Source: Congeria kusceri (lineage: Eukaryota > Mollusca > Bivalvia > Myida > Dreissenidae). Taken from it: a stretch of 64,000 nucleotides of DNA. The stretch is from NCBI GenBank assembly GCA_027627225.1, contig CM051034.1, positions 41,583,048-41,647,047 on the forward strand. Reading direction: 5' to 3'. Under the pieces are notes generated by a model that searched no databases, had not been told where the DNA came from, and was given only the letters and a program-made list of their open reading frames with translations. This document shows positions 32,782-46,300 of the stretch, one piece after another (position 1 is the first letter of the stretch; every line of letters begins with the position of its first letter). The translations under genes were made by a program, and so were the position numbers.

Positions 32782-34504
32782 TACATGTTCCCCAAAAACT
32801 TCAACAGAATACAAATAAGTTCCCCCAAAACTGCAACAGAATACAATCAGACAAGACAGATCATTGTAAAAAGATGTACTTCCTTTTTTGTTATAATATT
32901 AATCAAGACATACCCCAGTAATTTTAATTCTGCGTGAAACAGAAAATGAATTAATAAAAGACATAAATATAAATCTGCATTTCACTTAATGTCATATAGT
33001 GTTCAATGTCTGCAGGCAGGCCAGTAGAAGATGTCGTATAGTGTTCAATGTCTGCAGGCAGGCCAGTAGAAGCTGGTGTCATATGTTCAGCTAGAACATT
33101 GGCATCACGCATACCATAACTGCAAATATGGGTTCCATTTTGGAATGTATTAATGGCCCAAAGCACAGAAATAAGATCTTATATGAAATATGTCTGCAAG
33201 TTTGTTTTATATTTTTAACTGATCAGGCATAACATATATGACAACAAACTGCATGCGCTGACATCAGCATCATGGCCAAACCTCTAAACATTGTAGACCT
33301 TAATCAAACTCCTTTGTGAATCTTTTGTCAAATTAAGGACAGTTGTCAAAAAAGCAGATTTGTTTTCAAAGTAGCATAGCACAATTACTGTGATATCTTA
33401 CACTATTACTCAATATAGTTAAATGGTGACAAGACATAATACATTTAACATAATTTATTTGATTTTTACATATAAAAGTATAGAGGTAATCAGAAATGCA
33501 AAACACAACTAAAACATAAATGGAATGTCTGATCGCAGACAAAGTCCCACTGATATGCTGCAATGTTATTAAATATCTGTGGAGCTAGACGAGTTAGGCA
33601 TAACAAAATAAAATCTTAAACAAGAACAGTCACTCATCTGTCTATTGAGATTGCATTAGCTAGATTTGCCTCCCTTGTAAATGAAAATTTCTATTATATT
33701 TCACAACATTTGGAATTCAATAACAAAACATTGCACAAATGAAGATATAACATCATTTTTAGTAAATACAAAGCTGATATTATGACAAGTGTAACACAAA
33801 TTATTACCTACATTAAGCCAAATATAATGTATGACATGAAGGACTACATTTCCCAGAACACAAACAAAGAGTGTCTGTTTTGCCATTTTTGTAATATGAC
33901 AATGTATAACGTAAGTATAATACATATAATACAAGCACTTACAAGTGAAAACATACAGAGTAAGTAACAAAAGTAAACTGGTTTCCATAGCAACACAATT
34001 ATTTTTAAAACTGACAATAACAATGATACAAAGTTTACAATTGAATAACAATTTTAGTATGTCTCAATCCAGTCCCTCTATCATGTGAAATGGATAAAGT
34101 GTGCAGCATAATCAAAGATGAATTACAATGTTGCATTATGACCATTATCTAAATAATCCACATTAAAGAAGATCTATGAACGCATATCTTTATCTTCTAT
34201 GTTTTCTACCAGATGTACACATGTGTAAAAGTAATTTCAAGTCACACACAAAGCAAAAGTTATAATGAAAGCCAAGGAATCAAAACCCCTATATAAAAAT
34301 AGTCACTATATATGTCTCAGTTATTGAAGTCAATACAGGATGAAGACAAGAGTCTAAAGGTATCATTACACGACACATGTAATATTACATCCCAGTAATA
34401 CTTGTATTACATACCAAATGTCATATTGTTCTATCAATGTACTTCACCAATTGAGCATTATTATATTTCCGAATGTATTAAAATTCTTAATATTAAACAA
34501 ATGA

Positions 34505-34790
34505 ATTTGTACAAATAACTAGATGAGTCACGGACACATAATTCTGCCAAAATTGTTCGCAGCCAGAATTCCTTTCTTTACGATCACCTATACATTAAGG
34601 TTCCTTTCTTTACGATCACCTATACAATAAGGTTCCTTTCTTTACGATCACCTATACATTAAGGTTCTTCAGCTGTAAAAGCTTGAGCGAAATCCGCAAA
34701 GCAGTTGAGGAGTTGAGTCCACGAAATTTCGGGATGTACGGACGGACAAGTGCAATGCTTAATGCCTCCCACTTTGTGCAGGCTTAAAAT
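34505..34790 (-). repeat. Interspersed repeat, inverted relative of 13115-13345, with a 32-bp triplication
   Basis: CCAAAATTGTTCGCAGCCAG and TGCAATGCTTAATGCCTCCC are reverse complements of parts of the 13115 repeat. In between, TTCCTTTCTTTACGATCACC + TATACATTAAGG occurs three times. Confidence 0.65.
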
Positions 34791-37700
34791 CTTAACCTCT
34801 GAGAATGTTTGCTTGGATGGTGAAGCACAATATCTTCTTGAATAATTTAACATAAATATAAAGTGGGAATACAAGGAGAAGTTTGATACTCAGCGTTAAT
34901 ATTAGTAAAATGTTTAAATTCTGTATAAACTCATCATGTTATAAAACAGTAAAATATGTGGAATATTAAAATAAAATAAAAAAACTGCAGAAACTTGAGA
35001 CAGTGAGATCCCTACATATTGCTGACAAAATTGTGTAACACAACAAAACAAATGGTATTTACAATTATAGCATTGGTAAACCTCTAAACATGATAATGGA
35101 TTCCTTTTGAAATCTGATTGCAATAAAATGAACAATAAAAGACTGTAAATGCTGTATTTCAAGGCTGAGCAATGAAGCATTTATTTTATGACCAAGGAAC
35201 AGAAAGTATTCAACTGCTTTGTGGCACCACTATACTGGTAAAGATATTTCACAGACTTGAAGTAGCATAAAAGGCAAAGAACTCTGACTCCCTAGTGGTT
35301 TCCGACCTTGATTCCAGGAAATACTTACAAGGAAGAAAAAACAGAACCTTAATTCCATCTGGAAAACTATACCTTGGAGACTGGTTTCACCATGATGAGC
35401 AGTTTGTTTAACAGGAAGTGGAGTACTTGCCAGTATTTTGAGAGAAGGGAAACCAGTCTGCTTAACACATGTAGTATTATTTTGGGGTTAGGATAAAAGT
35501 GCTTTATTCATGATTAAGGTCTGATGTCTAACTTGGTTTACAGAGAATGATATCGGAATGCTGACATATGTATACCGTAAATTGATCTGTTATGTTTAAC
35601 CTTGTTTTGATTCACTTGTTGATGACCTTTGTTAAATTTACAATATGAATTCTTTCCTTATCAATTGGATGTAATTATTTAGGAATTTTATATATTTTTA
35701 CAGTATTAAGTTCATCATTTTGTTAGCATACACTCATTCGTCTGGAAAAAAGGAAAACAAAATCATCCTTTGTTAACAATCTTTATATGAATAATGTAAG
35801 AGATATAGGATACTACAATTTGCAGCAATTTACAGACAACAGGCAAATATTACATTTTGTTCCAGTTACATATAATGCACCTATCAATATTTTCCCCCAG
35901 GGGTTGGAACTGCAGGCTGACCTAGGGGAAATTTACTAATTGTATTTTTTTGGGATCTAATTCCCCATCCTAGAGCCTAGAATTTTTGTCTAAATCCCCT
36001 CAGTGAGACATTTGTAATTGGTGTATCAAATGGCACAGGCCTCCAGCTCTGGGGGAAAATATTGATAGGTGCATAATGTCATCATACCCTCAGTGGCACG
36101 GACAGGGATCTTTTCCAACAAGAAAATGCTATGCAATCAATATACATACATCAAACTTGGTTGATTTGAGATAAGTAATAATGTGATTGTATGTCTACAT
36201 GTTACTGTGAAAACAAGCATGAATAGGGATTTCAAATCCTTAGCAATCAAGTAAAAGTAAAATATATCAAAGTCAAATTTCTTAATTGTGTACATTAATT
36301 AAGACAACACACAACATTTATAAATACACAATGAAGCACAGGGTGTCTTCCATGTCGGTAATTAAGTGAGCAATTCACACAATCTGATTAAAATCAGCTC
36401 CTAAAATATGATAACCATTAGAATCTGCGATGACCAATAGCAGGTCATCTTCCTTTTAACATACCAATCAGACCCTTTCTTTCATGGTCTTGAAAATAAA
36501 GTGTAGAACATTTTGATTTTGCGGTCAGACAAGTAAACAATCGTATTTACCTGATTCATGCATCATGAAAATAAGCCGAACATCATTAAGCGAGCACAAT
36601 GATTGGTTGAGATATAAATAACCTATTAAATTTGAAAATCCACAATTTCAGAATAGAAAATTGTATAGGTCGTCATCAGATCTTGCATGAGGAATAACAT
36701 GCACTTCAGATTTTCATTTCCCTCACTTTGGTCACCTCTGAATGACTTTTTGTTCAACTGGTCATAACTCACAAGTCGACACAGATCTTGTCTGTCAATG
36801 CCCATTAAGGTGCTTGTAGTCGCAATTATCGACACAATTGACACAACCTAGGCACTACTTATTCTACCAATATGTACACATACATATTGTTTCTACATTT
36901 TATAAAATGCAGGGTGGGGTTTCTGAATACTGATACAGGGAAAGATCTGGGGAAAGTAAGCTTGCATATTTGTGTCAAAGTTCCAGAGCTTTAAAAGGCT
37001 ATCAAAAGGCTTTTTGAAATCCTATCCATCCTGAAGAACTGTTTATGCACACTGCACTTAACCATCATACCGCAGTTTATTTTTTGATGTTTCACATGCA
37101 AACATCCTGCAGCAGTTCTGAGAAGAACATATCTGATCCAGTGCCCGAGTTGTTTACAAGGACAGAGAACTCTGGATTTTGATTATTTTGTTTACAAGAC
37201 CTGAAAGCAGACAGTTTTAATAATGTAACAGTGAACAAAAATAGTTTAAAAAACACTGTTTCTCTTGTCAAAATAATATTTATTTAATGTTTAATTTATT
37301 CAAAAAAAAAGGAATCATAAATAACAAAACAAATCAAGTAATGGATTAATTAAATTTCATTAAATTAAGTTGCCTAAACAGTGACATATTGTAAATAAGT
37401 TTTAAGATACTGACATACACAGTTTGTTGAAATCTTTTTAAAAACAACCAACTAAAAACAACTTTAAAACACAAGTTTAGCCACAACATCTATCTAAAAT
37501 GTTTATATCTTGTTATTAAGGTTTGTACTAGGTGCATGTAACAGTCTGATTTTTCAAGACAAACTTTTAAACAGTATTAATTTAATGTAAGAAAATATGC
37601 ACTTAAATAAATTATCCACCAGTAAGGCCAGATAGCAAAGCCAAAAAAAACCACTACAGAATGATTCTTTTGTAATTTGAGAAGTGTATGAAACAAAATA

Positions 37701-37884
37701 GCGTTTTTAAATAAATATCTGCATGAAAAGTTTGGGTATTTGACGTTCGGAACTCAATGATCAACATTCCTAACCCACAATGATAAAATGATGCCAACAC
37801 ACTATGATCCCACCACACCAATCAGTGATCCCAACACAATTATTAATTATCCTTAGCCTCTGATTAATAAATTATCCCTACCCA

Positions 37885-38470
37885 CTGAAAAAGGATCTCC
37901 ACCCACTGTTACATGATCCCAACCCACTGTTACATGATCCTAACCCACTGTTACATGATGCTTACCCACTTTTACATGAACCTAACCCACTGTTACATGA
38001 TCCTAACCCACTGTTACATGAACCTAACCCACTCTTCATGATCCCAATCCACTGTTACATGATCCTAACCCACTGTTACTTAATCCCAATCCACTGTTAC
38101 ATGAACCACTGTTACATGATCCTAACCCACTGTTACATAATCCCAATCCACTGTTATATGATCCACTGTTACATGATCCTAACCCACTGTTACATGATCC
38201 AAACCCACTGTTACATGATCCTATCCCACTGTTACTTAATCCCAACCCACTGTTACATGATCCTAACCCACTGTTACATGATCCCAACCCACTATTACAT
38301 GATCCACTGTTACATGATCCTAACCCACTGTTACATGAACCTAACCAACTATTTTATGATCCCAACTCACTGTTACATGATCCCAACCCACTGTTACATG
38401 ATCCACTGTTACATGAACCTAACCAACTATTTTATGATCCCAACCCACTGTTACGTGATCCCAACTCTTA
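37885..38470. repeat. ~22-bp minisatellite (CCCACTGTTACATGATCCTAA)
   Basis: About 25 units, some shortened to 14 bp (CCACTGTTACATGAT). Variants end in AACC, CAAT or CCAA. Long open frames on both strands (HCYMI and GSCNSGL repeats) arise from it. Confidence 0.9.
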
Positions 38471-38479
38471 AATGAATCC

Positions 38480-38615
38480 AGCCCACTGATAAATGATTCC
38501 ACTAGCCTGAATTATTTTCCCATGCCACTGATAAATGATTCCAATTGTCTGAATTATTTTCCCATGCCACTGATCAATGATTCCAATTGTCTGAATTATT
38601 GTCCCATGCCACTGA
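38480..38615. repeat. ~42-bp direct repeat, 3 copies
   Basis: Unit CCCATGCCACTGATAAATGA + TTCCAATTGTCTGAATTATT. Follows directly on the preceding minisatellite. Confidence 0.75.
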
Positions 38616-39528
38616 TTAATAATCCAAACCGATTGACTGATGATCCCAACCTACTGATAAATGATCTGTATGATGTTTGCCAAGAATGACATCCCATTGC
38701 ATGCCTTGTAGTTGATTACAAACTGTATTTGTGGGACTTCAGAGTTTTAATTACTTCACCACCACTGGCATACATAAAAATGGATTCATTGCACTGGGGT
38801 ATTGGTCCAAAACATGCAACCAATATGATATGGGGCCATATTCCAGAAACATCTAAAGTTTATCTTAAAATATTTTCACTTATGTTTCAATTTTTGGTAG
38901 GTAATATTTTTAAAACTACATAAAAATTAATGATTCCAATTACAGTTACGTAAATAGTAGTTAGTAATTAATTGGTACTTGGTGAACATTTTGCAGAATT
39001 TCATGTATACATGGCATAAAATGCTGAAGAAAAATGAAGATTTTAAGGCTAAGGAAAAGATTTCACTAAAGATGTTTCTGGAATACGACCCATTGTCCTT
39101 CTGTTAAACGGAAACTAGTCTATGGATTTTGTTGTTACAACATTACTATAAGTTTTCAAATTGAGCACACAAACATACTACACTGTTATGCCTCTTTCTG
39201 AATAACACAAACGCATTACTACATACACTTTAGGCTTCATAAATATATTTTTAATCAACACAGACGTTTTTTTCAGCTTTGGAAAGTAATTACAACAGTA
39301 GTCTTTTTATCCACTGTTTTACATTATTTCAAAAAGGTACCACATGTTTCTGGCTGGATTATGTCCGGTGTAGTAGAATTCAACAACTATAGGCAGATCA
39401 GTTCCAACATAGGCATAGTTAGGTAATTAGCTCAAACTGTCAAAATGGTATGAAAGGCGGTCATAGGTACATCATACTAAATCATTTCAGTGGAAGACAT
39501 ACTATAGTCCCAAATCTTAAAATCAACG

Positions 39529-39727
39529 GTCGTAATGGTGTAGTGGGTAATGGTGTCAGCCTTGCAACCGGGTGGTCCCGGGTTCGATCCCCACTTAGGG
39601 GAGCGTTCTCAAGATCTTTCCAAAGACACTAAGTACTGTTTCTTCCCAAGGAACAGACTCGAAATTGTCTCTATAAGCTTAAGGCTTTCTATGCAATCAA
39701 GCTTAAATAAATAGGTTTGAACTAAAA
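39529..39727 (+). mobile_element. tRNA-derived SINE
   Basis: A-box-like TGGTGTAGTGGG (39536-39547) and B-box GGTTCGATCC (39581-39590). The body is GAGCGTTCTCAAGATCTTTC and CAAGGAACAGACTCGAAATTGT, and the tail AAATAAATAGGTTTGAACTA. A second copy is at 61937-62134 (minus), partial copies at 10391 and 47571. Confidence 0.8.
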
Positions 39728-40261
39728 TCTTATAAGTTTCAGTATTATTTAGCTGATTAATGGTATATATTGCCATCAAACATACATGCCAACCACTAAA
39801 TAAACTGTCTAGCTGAAACAATGACATTAAATCATCATAATAGCATGGAAACCTTTAAGCTCTGAAATGCCTGCCCACGTACCAAATAAATCAAACACAT
39901 AATTAATAATTTCAGACAAATTTCAGTTTTTCCCAAAGGAAGTCAAATTTAAATCTGTTAAGTGTTTTGCCAGGGTAGCCTACAATGCATGCTGGGTAAC
40001 TACTGGTACAACAACATCAAGGGAGTGCATTAAGTTGATGCTGTGCAGAAAATGGCTGATTTGATTTGGATGCATATTGTCTACAAAATGCAATCCGGTG
40101 ACGAAAAAACAAAGAAACAACATGGAAAACAGGCTAGTAGGACACTGGCCCAACATGGCCACAACATAAGGGAAGTGCACACACAGCAAGCAAGATCCAC
40201 ACTGTCAAAACTTACAGCAATGGATGGAATGTTGTATCTCACATACATAAACGGAGGGCCA

Positions 40262-40365
40262 TTACTGCAGAGAACATTTCTCCGTCACCCCACCCACTCC
40301 CTGGGCTAATTTAGACGGAAGCTCGCTTACTTTACTAGTAATCTCGCCTAGATTGCCAGGCAGTT
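40262..40365 (-). CDS. cplx: Complexin last exon, CAAX box
   Basis: Acceptor CTGTGTTTCAG (ends 40366), phase 1 in. It encodes LPGNLGEITSKVSELPSKLA, QGVGGVTEKCSLQ and the stop TAA. The previous exon's A plus AA gives Lys, so ...EEDNFAKLPGN is continuous. C-S-L-Q fits the farnesyltransferase preference (Q at the end). Farnesylation would help attach the protein to synaptic vesicle membranes. The preceding segment can form an amphipathic helix. Confidence 0.88.
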
Positions 40366-43300
40366 CTGAAACACAGGAAACAATACTGGGTTAAACAGGT
40401 CAAAAGTGGAGAAATCACATGCAACATTGTGTGACTTGTTTTGATAGAAATCCTTGAGAATATCTGTAATATCCTTGCCAAGATGCAGGGAAAATCAGCT
40501 TTGAAAAATGTCCAATTATCAGTTTTTTTCGTGCAGACATTCTATAGAAAATGCAAAATAGGTAGTAATAAGAAGTTACAGAGAAAAACATGGACAAAGA
40601 AGTAAGAGTCATACTCAATGACTTTGCACAATAGAATTATTTGGTAGAAGACTGATACATATGCTTTCTACCAGAAGAAGTCACACTTCAGAAAGTCACA
40701 AAAGGGTAACACAGCCACTTCCTACTAGCATACTTATTATTACATATGAGGCGTGTCGTGGGAAATCCAGACTTAATGCATGTGTTTAAATTGTCGTCCC
40801 GGATCAGTCTGTGCAGTGTGCACAGGCTAATCCAGGACGACACTTTCCGTCTGCAGTGGATTTTTGTTAAGATGAGACTACAACAAAACAGAAAACACCA
40901 TAAAAGCGGAAAGTGTCATCCTGGATCAGCCTGTAAGGCGGACTGCACAGGCTGATCCAGTACGACATTTACGCACATGCATTAAGCCCGGGTTTCCCAC
41001 GACACACCTCATTTTTTATAGTCAAGGTTTGTAGAAAAAGACAAGCAAGAGGGCTGCAGCTACAAGTCTAATATAAAAAAAGAAAGTAATTTGCAGAAAT
41101 TGTAAAAAACAAATTCTGAAATATGTCCCTTGACAGCCATTTGCTGTCAGTCTTTTTTGCACACCATGCTGATTACATCTGGCTTTCAAGGGAGGATATT
41201 GCCATGAGAAGTGCACAATGACTTACACTATCACGGCAGAAGTGACGATATTGCCATGGGAAGTGCACAATGACTTAAACTATCACGGCAGAAGTGACGA
41301 TATTGCCATGAGAAGTGCACAATGACTTACACTATCATGGCAGAAGTGACGATATTGCCATGAGAAGTGCACAATGACTTACACTATCACGGCAGAAGTC
41401 ACGATATTGCCATGAGAGGTGCACAATGACTTACACTATCATGGCAGAAGTCATGATATTGCCATGAGAAGTGCACAATGACTTACACTATCACGGCAGA
41501 AGTCACGATATTGCCATGAGCAGTGCACAATGACTTACACTATCACGGCAGAAGTGACGATATTGCCATGAGAAGTGCACAATGACTTACACTATCACGG
41601 CAGAAGTCACGATATTGCCATGAGAGGTGCACAATGACTTACACTATCATGGCAGAAGTCACGATATTGCCATGAGAAGTGCACATTGACTTACACTATC
41701 ACGGCAGAAGTCACGATATTGCCATGAGCAGTGCACAATGACTTACACTATCATGGCAGAAGTCACAGGGCAAGAACATTGTGCAGCCAGTCTGTAACTC
41801 GGACCTTAAACCGCCCACCTTCAGAGCAAGTGCTAAACCACCGGAGCTAACCTGGCAGCTATATAATTTCTCCCCTATAGTGGCTTAGTTCATACCGTGA
41901 CACAGACATGTGTCTGTACTTCGGAAACAAACTATTTACAAAAATGAAGAGAAAAGACTCTGACAAATAAAGCAATCACCCAGGCTATTCATTTTATTTT
42001 GTAGACATGTTCTAGGTCTTCAATTAATGGTATTTCTAAATGGGAACTGTATTGGCTATCATATGAAGCACTAACTGGGCTTTCAAACCCAGTCTGCCAT
42101 CAAAAAGAAGTCCAACAATTGCAAGATCATATCTGTTTTCATATTCTTTGCAACGATATACAGTCTTTATTGACAAGGAAATAACAACAACATTGAAACA
42201 AATAAATCAAGTCAGGAAAGCAAGATGGTTTTTTTATATAAAACATAATAATCATCGTTCTGAATGTGATAAAAAGTTATGTATTATATGAACCAATGCA
42301 TGAGACGTCAGGGAAATGCCAAAAGTATGCTGGCAAAATTGCCATTGCTGAGGTTAAAGAAAAGACCAAATATACAAGTTTTTGTGTACTGTAATTGTAA
42401 AACATTAATAATTTTGGTTAACAGGACATTTGTTACATTCTTTGTACATGCACACTTGAACTGATGCAAATGGTGACCACGAAGGCAACCCATATCAGCA
42501 TTACATCTTTTTTTCTTAACCAAATTGTATCAAATAAGATTATACTGACATACCTGAATGTACTAAAAAACTTAAATGGACATGATACTCATGTATACAT
42601 CATATTTTCTATGTAACCTATTTGCCATCATCAGCTTTACGACGACGCAAAATATGAAGTTGCTATGGAAACCCATGTAAACCTTGATTATTAATTCTGC
42701 ATTAATTGCAGACATTGTTATAATATGATCTGTAATTACTGTGTCACAGGAATGGTTTAATTAATGGCTGCAACTCAATACTATAAATATCATAAATGCA
42801 ACAAATATTAATACTGCATGGCATAAGCAGATCATGGCATCAGAGAATTATTTAACTCCCATAAGCTCCTTTGGTGAGCTTCACTGTTTACAATAATATT
42901 GTATGCATTGTAAAATTCTTATTGTACAATAAAAGTGAACACGATGGACATCCGGTGAGGTTCTTAAAGCCCCTTTATGTTAATAAAATGTGTGCTAAAT
43001 TTAAAGAAAATAGTTCTAAACTTTCTGATGTTGTTTTTATAACGAGAATGCAATTAAATAGGCCAATTTTAGTCGAAATACTTTGTATCAAAAGGAAAGT
43101 CAAATGTCTAAAAATAGATATTAACAATGGCACTATATAGAGAGAATAGGTCGTAGAACGTCACAAAAATACCTTAATATAAAGCAATAATTTAGTTAAT
43201 ACATTTAATGCATGAACTGTTAAACATATAAATAGATGTGAGGCGTGTCATGGGAAAACCGGGCTTAATGCATGTGCATAAAGTGCCGTCCCAGAGTAGC

Positions 43301-46300
43301 CTGTGCAGTCTGCGCAGGCTAATCCATGACGACATGTTCCGCCTACAGTAGATTAATGTCTAGAAGAGACTTCCTTGAAACAGAAAATACCATAAAAGCG
43401 GAAAGTGCCGTCCTGGATTAGCCTGTGCGGACTGCACAGGCTAATCCAGGAGGACACTTTACGCACATGCATTAAACTTGGTTTTCCCACGACACGCCTG
43501 ATATACATTAAACTTACACAGGAAAATACAGCAACTGTTTCAAATGTGTGCACAAAAACATAAAAGATGCCGTGTTGAAAGGTATTATAAGGTTATTTCA
43601 AAGCTGTCTGTCCTGGCATTAAGATGTTGCATGTTGGGAAAACATCAGCATTTAAAGAAAAATGATCCATTTACATGTCATTACTGATTGTGAAGGCAGG
43701 ATTCAATGGCGTATTCCGTATTGTGTAATATGGTACAAGAAAATTGTTTGCATAACATTTTGCAACATGGCTTGTTCCTCTCCGAAATGTCATCAACACA
43801 GACAAACATTGATTATTTCTGGAATAGTTATTTTTTTTTGCAAATCTCCACATACCCACACTGGCTATAAACATATTTTGGCACAACAACAAAAACACAA
43901 CCAACAGCAACAGACAGCAATTGGTCGCAACAATGTTTAGGTTTTCTTTAAGTTGCATTGCTTATCATTGTCTCCCATTTAGGACAATCAACCGTCTGAA
44001 CACATTTTGATTTCATAATAGACTCTATAATAAAATAAATATATATGAAACTTAAAAGGATAAAAAACAAATATAATTAATAAATAAACAAGTACAAAAT
44101 CGGTTATTGGATCACATTTGATGGCTGGTATCTTTAATTGAGAGTTACCTGAATTCAGCTTTAATAACATAACATTTACAATGTTTGAATAGGAAACAAG
44201 AGACATAGAAATGTCACAAAACCAGGTTTTCCGCCAAAGATGGTGGAATCACAAAGCCTGACAAATGCGCAGGGGAGCTTGATGACAGTAGTTCTGTGAA
44301 AGTTTGGACAAAATCCCTTGAAAAATGTATGAGGAGTTGCACTTGGAAGAGATTGTTCTCTCTACATTACATATGTAGAAAATAAACAAAGGGCCATAAT
44401 TCTGCCAAAAATGATAGAATCACAAAAGCCCGACAATATTTGCTGGGTCGTTAGCTGACAATAGTTCTGTGAAAGTTCGGTAGAAATCTGTTGAGAAATG
44501 TAGTACGAGTTGCCCTCCGAAGAAATTGTTCACTATATATTACATATGTGCAAATAAAACAAAGGGCCATAATTCCGCCCAAAATGATCAAATAAAAACA
44601 CCCGACCAAGTATATAAATTCATAAATAAATACAGTGTAATATTTTATGTACCAAACATAACGTCATAATGTCATTATGTATTATCACTGCCATGCATAA
44701 CTTTAATAGCCCATAAATATACTGTGATTATATACTGCATTACAATTGCATTTTAAAATTGAATTAAATATTTGAATTGGAACATGAATTGAGGCGCGTC
44801 ATGGGAAAACCGGACTTAATGCATGTGCGTAAAGTGTCGTCCCCGATTAGCTTGTGCAGTCCGCATTAAGACCGGTTTTCCCACGACGCGCCTCAATTCT
44901 AATTTGACAGGTTAGGAGTTGGTACAGTACAAGATATTCATCCTTGCAAAACTGTTTTACAATTTTGTTTATCAAGGCTTTCATACTTTACAGAACTACC
45001 AAAACAATGGCTCGCACACACAAAAAAGTAAATACTATATTAAACTTTTCATGTAGTGATTTGCTTAAAAACAAATACTATAACATGAATGAATTAAAAT
45101 GGCTGGTACCCTATTAATGTAGCAATATCTGTAAAATGTGTTATACTGTGTTGTATTCTGAATTTAATGGATTTACCCCCATGCAAATTTAGAACTACCC
45201 CAAAAAGTTCATTTATATGTGTGTTATATACATAAATGTTTGAAAAAATAGTAATCTTGTAAATGCCTCATCAGCTAAGTATCCATGCCATGGTGTTGGA
45301 ATGTACAATTTATAGGAATACTATGTACAAATGAAAACAACAGTCAAGAACACTCATAAATGTTTGATATTTTTAACATACATAATAAAGAAATTCTGAG
45401 ATTCTTATAACAACAAGTTTTAAATGATGATTACATAAAATAGACACTTAATGCCAAACAATTGAAACAACACGTTTCAAAATGACAATTACATAATATA
45501 GACGCTTTAATAATGCCAAATTCAACAATCTATAAGTATTGAGTTACATCCCAGCAGGATATATGTATACTTGCATCAGAGGAGACACCAAAGATGAGAC
45601 TGCACTTTCTACAGTATTACAGTCTTCTTTGCAAGCATCCCAGTCACACAGCAACACACCATTACATCCGACATCAAATGCGAAGATGCACCTGGCTGGC
45701 AACAGCAGGACTTTCAATTCAGCACAAAACAGTTGTCCTTTTTTGTCCACACTGAATTCATACGTCTGCCTTTAGCTTGGAGCTGAACACATCAATGTCT
45801 TTACAGTCTTCACTAACAAATAAATATGATATAACCACTCAACGCAAAAACCTCGCTATACAAAGTTCATGCAGCAACATAATGAAGAAAATTTACTTGC
45901 AAAATTGTCCTCTTCGTCGTCTGCGTTAGCTTCTGCTGCGAGCTCTGCAGGTGTTTTCTTCTTGCGGCCAATGCGGCCTGCCTCGTCTTGTTGGTTCATC
46001 ATCGCTTCCTCCTCCGGGACCTTCTTCTTCAGTCCATACTGAAATACAGGGACCCGCAAGTTATCTCCCTATTTTTTAGTGAAACTAGGAATGTCAAATA
46101 AGCATATTACTACTTGTGCACGGAATGACATTACAGGAAACCACAGGTTATCACACATCTCGTGTAATGAGAACATATTTTTTTTTGTGTTTTTTTATTC
46201 TGTGCTGATATACACGGATCCAGAGCTCCAGGTTATATACACTGTGCTGATATACACGGATCCAGAGCTCCAGGTATGTTTTCTGTGAAGAAGGTAAATG

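Larger units (their letters stand above)
32790..40261. other. Region downstream of complexin, no coding content seen
   Basis: AT-rich. It contains a 41-bp duplication (32988-33070), a 32-bp triplication (34569-34664), a 22-bp array (37885-38470), ~42-bp repeats (38480-38615) and a SINE (39529-39727). The right part is probably complexin 3' UTR. On the minus strand the first AATAAA to the left of the stop is near 37275; an ATTAAA variant lies at 39250-39255. Confidence 0.5.

Noticed and set aside
38036..38475. 145-codon plus ORF and 83-codon minus ORF
   Set aside because: Translation of the 22-bp minisatellite (HCYMI / GSCNSGL repeats).
39529..39600. Functional tRNA gene
   Set aside because: A- and B-boxes present but stems do not fold properly, and a conserved SINE body and tail follow; other copies show the same.
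45544..45750. 68-codon minus ORF (MDKKGQLFCAELKV...)
   Set aside because: Considered as an alternative complexin last exon, but it lacks a suitable acceptor, a helix or a CAAX box; the exon at 40365 fits in phase and content.
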